From Eubacterium limosum (GTDB lineage: Bacteria; Bacillota; Clostridia; Eubacteriales; Eubacteriaceae), in assembly GCA_959020865.1 (NCBI GenBank), contig CAUEUD010000156.1, positions 1-8,955 of the forward strand: a DNA stretch of 8,955 bases, read 5' to 3'. Positions 5,966-8,955 of this stretch are shown here, one piece after another (within the stretch, counting starts at the first letter, position 1; every line of letters starts with the position of its first letter). The notes beneath the pieces were generated by a model. That model ran no database searches, was not told the origin of the DNA, and worked only from the letters and a program-made list of their open reading frames with translations. Position numbers and translations under genes: made by a program.

Positions 5966-6079
5966 ATTCTATGGAGACGGAAAGGCTGTGGCTCCAGACC
6001 AGCTGTTATCCGGCTCTGACTGGGGGTGAGCGAAAGAAATGGGCAGATGTAAGATCAGCTTAAAGCTGGTCTTTTTTTT
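5966..6079 (+). ncRNA. Candidate attenuator/riboswitch leader of the lar operon
   Basis: This is a predicted transcript of about 114 nt between a TATAAT and an intrinsic terminator. Segment 5996-6004 (AGACCAGCT) is exactly complementary to 6064-6072 (AGCTGGTCT), the 3' arm of the terminator. That pairing would destroy the terminator and act as an antiterminator. Upstream, 5972-5976 (TGGAG) can pair with 5992-5996 (CTCCA), and AGCTG (6002-6006) with CGGCT (6011-6015), either of which would occupy part of the antiterminator segment. Purine-rich unpaired stretches follow at 6032-6046. I do not recognise it as a known riboswitch class. It could also be a short stand-alone sRNA. A ligand connected with nickel, NAD-type nucleotides or lactate would fit the genes downstream, but this is speculation. 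Confidence 0.45.
6052..6079 (+). terminator. Intrinsic terminator in the larE leader
   Basis: AGATCAGC (6052-6059) pairs with GCTGGTCT (6065-6072), eight pairs with one G-U and a five-base loop TTAAA. It is followed by an eight-T run (6072-6079). The core stem is the same seven-base pair set as in the tRNA-Gln terminator. It stands 52 bp before the larE start, so it is either a conditional attenuator or the end of a separate small RNA. Confidence 0.85.
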
Positions 6080-6094
6080 ATGGTCAGGAAAGCG

Positions 6095-6100
6095 TATAAT
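6095..6100 (+). promoter_or_regulatory. -10 box of a proximal larE promoter
   Basis: A consensus TATAAT in the context GCGTATAATA is the same ten bases as at 5951-5960. No convincing -35 exists; the only sequence at a 17-bp spacing is the T-run of the terminator (6072-6077). If active, it would start near 6107 and give basal expression independent of the attenuator. Confidence 0.4.
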
Positions 6101-6131
6101 AAGGGTATTATGAAAATCAGGAGAGAGAATA

Positions 6132-6947
6132 ATGAACACTTTAAATAAAGCGCTGGCCGGCAAGCTGGACAGCCTGAGGGATGTGATCCGGGGCTATGAG
6201 AAGCCGTGTATCGCCTTTTCCGGCGGCGTGGACAGCACTTTGCTGCTCCGGGTGGCTGTGGAAACACGGGGCGCGGCAGCGGTGCCCATGACGGTTAACG
6301 GCAGCATGATGCCGCGGTCTGAGTTCGGAGATGCTAAAGCGCTGGCCCAGAGCATGGGTGCCTCGCTGTGTGTGCTGGACGTGGACGTGTTTTCAGTGCC
6401 CGAATTCGTGGAAAATGGTTCACAGCGCTGCTATTACTGCAAAAAGAATATCTTTACCCAGATCAAAGGCCACGCCCAGGAGCTGGGCTGCGACGTTATT
6501 TTTGACGGCTCCAATCTGGACGATCTGGACGATTACCGCCCGGGCCTGCTGGCGCTGGAGGAAATGATGGTTGTGAGCCCCTTTATAAAGGCAGGGCTCA
6601 CCAAGCAGGATATCCGCGGCCTGTCTGCCTTTTACGGGCTGCCAACAGCCGATAAGCCCGCCATGGCTTGTCTGGCGACCCGTATCCCGGGAGGCGAGCC
6701 GATCACGCGGAAAAAGCTGCTGATGGTGGAGCAGGGCGAGGAATGCCTGAAGGTGCTTGGCCTGCGCCAGTACCGTCTGCGCTATATCGGCAGCATGGCG
6801 AAGATCGAATGCGCCGAGGAAGATTTTGAGCTGCTTATGGAAAGAAGGCAGGAGCTGGTGAGCAATCTGAAAGCCATTGGCTTCAAGACCGTTACCCTTG
6901 ACCTTTCGGGGTACCAGTGTGGCAGTATGAATGAGGTGAAAAAATGA
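6132..6947 (+). CDS. larE: LarE, pyridinium-3,5-biscarboxylate sulfurtransferase
   Basis: LarE is a cytoplasmic PP-loop ATP pyrophosphatase. It adenylates the carboxylates of pyridinium-3,5-biscarboxylic acid mononucleotide and replaces them with thiocarboxylates, the second step of nickel-pincer cofactor synthesis. In the 271-aa protein the PP-loop is SGGVDST (30-36). Cys100 and Cys103 lie in RCYYCKK and Cys180 in ACLATRIPGG. DDYRPGL (133-139) and the C-terminal LDLSGYQCGSMN are further family signatures. L. plantarum LarE, as I recall it, has only its sacrificial Cys176 and lacks the CxxC pair. The three-cysteine set here matches the [4Fe-4S]-dependent LarE type known from Thermotoga and Methanococcus. 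SD AGGAGAG (6119-6125) precedes the ATG by 6 nt. Its TGA overlaps larB by 4 bp. Assignment is secure; the cluster is inferred from cysteine positions. Confidence 0.95.
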   Translation: MNTLNKALAGKLDSLRDVIRGYEKPCIAFSGGVDSTLLLRVAVETRGAAAVPMTVNGSMMPRSEFGDAKALAQSMGASLCVLDVDVFSVPEFVENGSQRCYYCKKNIFTQIKGHAQELGCDVIFDGSNLDDLDDYRPGLLALEEMMVVSPFIKAGLTKQDIRGLSAFYGLPTADKPAMACLATRIPGGEPITRKKLLMVEQGEECLKVLGLRQYRLRYIGSMAKIECAEEDFELLMERRQELVSNLKAIGFKTVTLDLSGYQCGSMNEVKK

Positions 6948-7696
6948 ACGCAGAACAACTGAAAGCCCTGCTGACGCAGGTTAAAAACGACGATACGAGC
7001 GTCGAGGACGCTCTGGAGCAGCTCAGGGAGCTGCCCTATCACGACCTTGAATACGCCAAGGTCGATTACCACAGGGAGCTGCGCAACGGCTTTCCTGAGG
7101 TTATTTACAGCCCGGGCAAGAGCCTTGGCCAGATCCGCGGCATTGTGACGGATATGCTGGCCCGCACCACCGGCAATATTCTGGCCTCCCGCGCCAGTGA
7201 GGAAGTCTATGAGGCCATCCGCGAGCTGACGCCGGACGCGGTCTATTATAAGGAAGCCCGGTCTGTGGTGGTGAAGCGTGAGCCCTACCGCGTATCGGAG
7301 GGCACCATTGCGGTGGTGTCCGCAGGGACTTCGGATATTCCGGTGGCAGAGGAGGCCGCTGTGACGGCCGAGGTTATGGGAAACCGGGTGAATCGACTGT
7401 ACGACGTGGGTGTGGCTGGGATACACCGGCTCCTTGACAACGTGGACGTCATCAACCATGCCCGAGTCATCATCGTGGTGGCCGGCATGGAGGGCGCTCT
7501 GGCGAGCGTGGTGGGCGGCCTGACCGATAAACCAGTGGTCGCAGTGCCCACCAGCATCGGCTACGGCGCCAATTTTGGCGGCGTTTCAGCCCTTCTGGGC
7601 ATGCTGACCTCCTGTGCCGGAGGCATTGGTGTGGTCAATATCGACAACGGCTTTGGAGCAGCCTGTCTGGCTTCAAAAATTAATCAACTGCAGTAG
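6944..7696 (+). CDS. larB: LarB, pyridinium-3,5-biscarboxylate mononucleotide synthase
   Basis: LarB carboxylates C5 of the nicotinate ring of nicotinic acid adenine dinucleotide and cleaves its phosphoanhydride. This makes the biscarboxylate mononucleotide used by LarE. The 250-aa protein has an N-terminal helical part (1-115) and a C-terminal PurE-like (AIR carboxylase-like) domain (about 118-245). Recognisable stretches are SAGTSDIPVAEEAA (126-139), VGVAGIHRLL (155-164), AGMEGALASVVGGL (180-193), PTSIGYGANFGG (202-213) and TSCAGGIGVVNIDNGFGA (222-239). Cys224 corresponds by position to the cysteine that forms a covalent adduct with the pyridine ring in L. plantarum LarB. The ATG overlaps the larE stop (ATGA), with GAGGTG about 6 nt before it, so the two are translationally coupled. 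Very secure. Confidence 0.96.
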   Translation: MNAEQLKALLTQVKNDDTSVEDALEQLRELPYHDLEYAKVDYHRELRNGFPEVIYSPGKSLGQIRGIVTDMLARTTGNILASRASEEVYEAIRELTPDAVYYKEARSVVVKREPYRVSEGTIAVVSAGTSDIPVAEEAAVTAEVMGNRVNRLYDVGVAGIHRLLDNVDVINHARVIIVVAGMEGALASVVGGLTDKPVVAVPTSIGYGANFGGVSALLGMLTSCAGGIGVVNIDNGFGAACLASKINQLQ

Positions 7697-7704
7697 GAGG
7701 GACC

Positions 7705-8859
7705 ATGAAAGTATTATATTTTGACTGTTTTGCGGGCATCAGCGGCGATATGACGCTGGGCGCCTTTCTGGACATCGGCGCAGACCCTGCGCATCTGGAG
7801 CGAGAGCTGGCTAAACTTGGCGTGCCGGGCTTTCATCTTGAGATCGATAAAACCCAGAAGCGCGGCATCACCGGGACTAAGTGCCGCGTGGTCATGGACG
7901 GCCACGAGCATGCCCACCGCCATTTTAGCGATATTGTGGACATCATTGAGGGCAGCGGCCTGGACGAGGCGGTCATGAAAACCGCCATTGCCATCTTCAG
8001 GCGTGTGGCCGAGGCCGAGGGAAAGGTGCACGGCGTGCCCATGGAGCAGGTGCACTTCCACGAGGTGGGCGCAGTGGATTCCATTGTCGATATTGTGGGC
8101 GCGGCCATCTGCTTCCACGACATTGCGCCTGACGTGGTGTACGGCTCAGCAGTGAACGCAGGTCAGGGCTTTGTGAAGTGCGCCCACGGCCTGCTGCCAG
8201 TGCCGGCGCCTGCCACAGCGGAGATCATTGGAAAAACCGATTTTCCCATTTACGCGAAGGGGGTGGATGGAGAATCCGCCACGCCGACGGGGATGGCGAT
8301 CCTCGCAGAGCTGGCCAGCTATTCGGCAGGCTTTCCGCAGATGGCAGTGGATACCATCGGCTATGGCTTTGGCGACCGTGAGTTTGAGATCCTGAATGGC
8401 CTGCGCCTTTTTGTGGGCCATACCGATTCGGAGGACTGCGGTATCCTGGTCATGGAGACTAACATCGACGATATGACCGGCGAGACTGCCGGCTATGTGC
8501 TGGAGGGCCTCTTTGAGCAGGGCGTGCGCGATGCTTTTTACACGCCCATTTATATGAAGAAAAACCGGCCGGCCGTCAAGCTGACCGTGATCTGCGACGC
8601 CGGAAAGGAGGAGACGGTCACCCGTTATATCTTTGCCCAGACCAGCAGCATCGGCCTGCGCAAATATAAGGTCGACCGCGCGGTCATGAACCGGGAGATC
8701 GAGACTGTGGACACACCCTTTGGCCCGGTCCGGGTCAAGGTGTGTACCTACGGCGGCATTGTCAAGCGCAGCCCGGAATATGAGGATCTGAAGCGCATTG
8801 CCGGCGAAACAGGAAAATCCTTTATGGAAATCGAGGCCGCTGTTTATAAACATCTCTAA
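7705..8859 (+). CDS. larC: LarC, nickel insertion enzyme (cyclometallase)
   Basis: LarC uses CTP to insert nickel into the bisthiocarboxylate mononucleotide, the last step of cofactor synthesis. The 384-aa protein starts with KVLYFDCFAGISGDM (2-16). It has a histidine-rich loop with His67, His69, His71 and His73, then VHFHEVGAVDSIVDIVG (116-132). The C-terminal part carries ETNIDDMTGE (251-260) and FYTPIYMKKNRP (278-289). In L. plantarum the gene is split as larC1/larC2 and joined by programmed ribosomal frameshifting. Here the frame is continuous across the junction region (about residue 240), so no frameshift is needed. The SD AGGAGGGA (7695-7702) overlaps the larB stop and lies 2 nt before the ATG, close but usable. 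No terminator is evident directly after the stop. No larA follows within the window. Very secure. Confidence 0.97.
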   Translation: MKVLYFDCFAGISGDMTLGAFLDIGADPAHLERELAKLGVPGFHLEIDKTQKRGITGTKCRVVMDGHEHAHRHFSDIVDIIEGSGLDEAVMKTAIAIFRRVAEAEGKVHGVPMEQVHFHEVGAVDSIVDIVGAAICFHDIAPDVVYGSAVNAGQGFVKCAHGLLPVPAPATAEIIGKTDFPIYAKGVDGESATPTGMAILAELASYSAGFPQMAVDTIGYGFGDREFEILNGLRLFVGHTDSEDCGILVMETNIDDMTGETAGYVLEGLFEQGVRDAFYTPIYMKKNRPAVKLTVICDAGKEETVTRYIFAQTSSIGLRKYKVDRAVMNREIETVDTPFGPVRVKVCTYGGIVKRSPEYEDLKRIAGETGKSFMEIEAAVYKHL

Positions 8860-8874
8860 AAGGGTAAAATTAAA

Positions 8875-8902
8875 CTGAATTTAAAGAACTCTGTGTTATA
8901 AT
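8875..8902 (+). promoter_or_regulatory. Extended -10 promoter for the gene leaving the window
   Basis: TATAAT at 8897-8902 is preceded by TG at 8894-8895. The 16 bases 8892-8907 differ at one position from 67-82 in the first promoter. The best -35 is a weak CTGAAT at 8875-8880 with a 16-bp spacer. It lies only about 35 bp after larC and starts a new transcription unit. Confidence 0.65.
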
Positions 8903-8938
8903 GAAAGTACGGCAAACGGCAGAAAAAGGCAGTGATTT

Positions 8939-8955
8939 ATGAAGTGTATCGTGAT
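8939..8955 (+). CDS. Start of an unidentified gene, cut by the window end
   Basis: An ATG about 37 bp after the extended -10 box begins a frame reading Met-Lys-Cys-Ile-Val before the sequence ends. The upstream AAGGCAG (8926-8932) is a modest SD at about 6 nt. Five residues cannot identify the product. Confidence 0.35.

Noticed and set aside
5684..6019. Open frame on the plus strand containing GVSPSGKAMDSDSI and RRFESC
   Set aside because: The central part is the sense translation of tRNA-Gln and its terminator. It has no SD and does not resemble a protein family.
5891..6079. NiCo or c-di-GMP riboswitch
   Set aside because: A single GGGCAG (6041-6046) and a GACGGAAAG (5977-5985) recall parts of these classes, but the rest of the conserved core could not be found by eye.
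1..8955. CRISPR array, insertion sequence or prophage
   Set aside because: No regularly spaced repeats, transposase, integrase or phage genes are seen, and the tRNA 3' end is not duplicated elsewhere in the window.

Overview
The window looks like a chromosomal segment of an anaerobic Gram-positive bacterium of the Clostridia (Bacillota), possibly Eubacteriaceae-like. The reasons are strong GGAGG-type ribosome binding sites, AT-rich sigma-A promoters between GC-rich genes, a tRNA with encoded CCA, a monoderm-style lipoprotein, and protein families that travel together in Clostridia. The genus is a guess. Every confident gene is on the + strand.

Region 1 (about 50-4950) is a seven-gene pilus/pseudopilus-like operon behind one extended -10 promoter. 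In order it has a transglutaminase-fold lipoprotein, a PilC/GspF inner-membrane platform, four small single-pass proteins and a PilT-type ATPase. The small proteins are a 101-aa pilin-like protein, a DUF4860-like protein, a prepilin-like protein and a PilX-like protein. Genes are 30 bp apart or less, and several overlap or abut. No PilB-type ATPase, prepilin peptidase, PilM/N/O or classical major pilin is present here, so the apparatus is either minimal or completed elsewhere.

Region 2 (4951-5383) is a stand-alone ArsR/SmtB-family metal sensor. Its promoter is overlapped at the expected transcription start by a perfect 20-bp palindrome, so autoregulation is likely. The protein keeps ligand sets for both classical metal sites of the family. 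No metal exporter lies beside it.

Region 3 (5384-6131) holds about 320 bp without a gene, then tRNA-Gln(CUG) with a near-consensus promoter and a terminator. After that comes a promoter-plus-leader region upstream of larE. The leader ends in an intrinsic terminator, and a 9-nt upstream segment can pair perfectly with that terminator's 3' arm, which is the layout of a transcription attenuator or riboswitch. A second -10 box lies between this terminator and larE.

Region 4 (6132-8859) is larE-larB-larC, the pathway for the nickel-pincer nucleotide cofactor of lactate racemase. LarB carboxylates and hydrolyses nicotinate adenine dinucleotide, LarE adds sulfur, and LarC inserts nickel using CTP. 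LarE carries three cysteines expected of the [4Fe-4S]-dependent type, and LarC is one uninterrupted frame. No LarA-type enzyme that would use the cofactor is in the window. A further extended -10 promoter and the probable start of another gene close the window.
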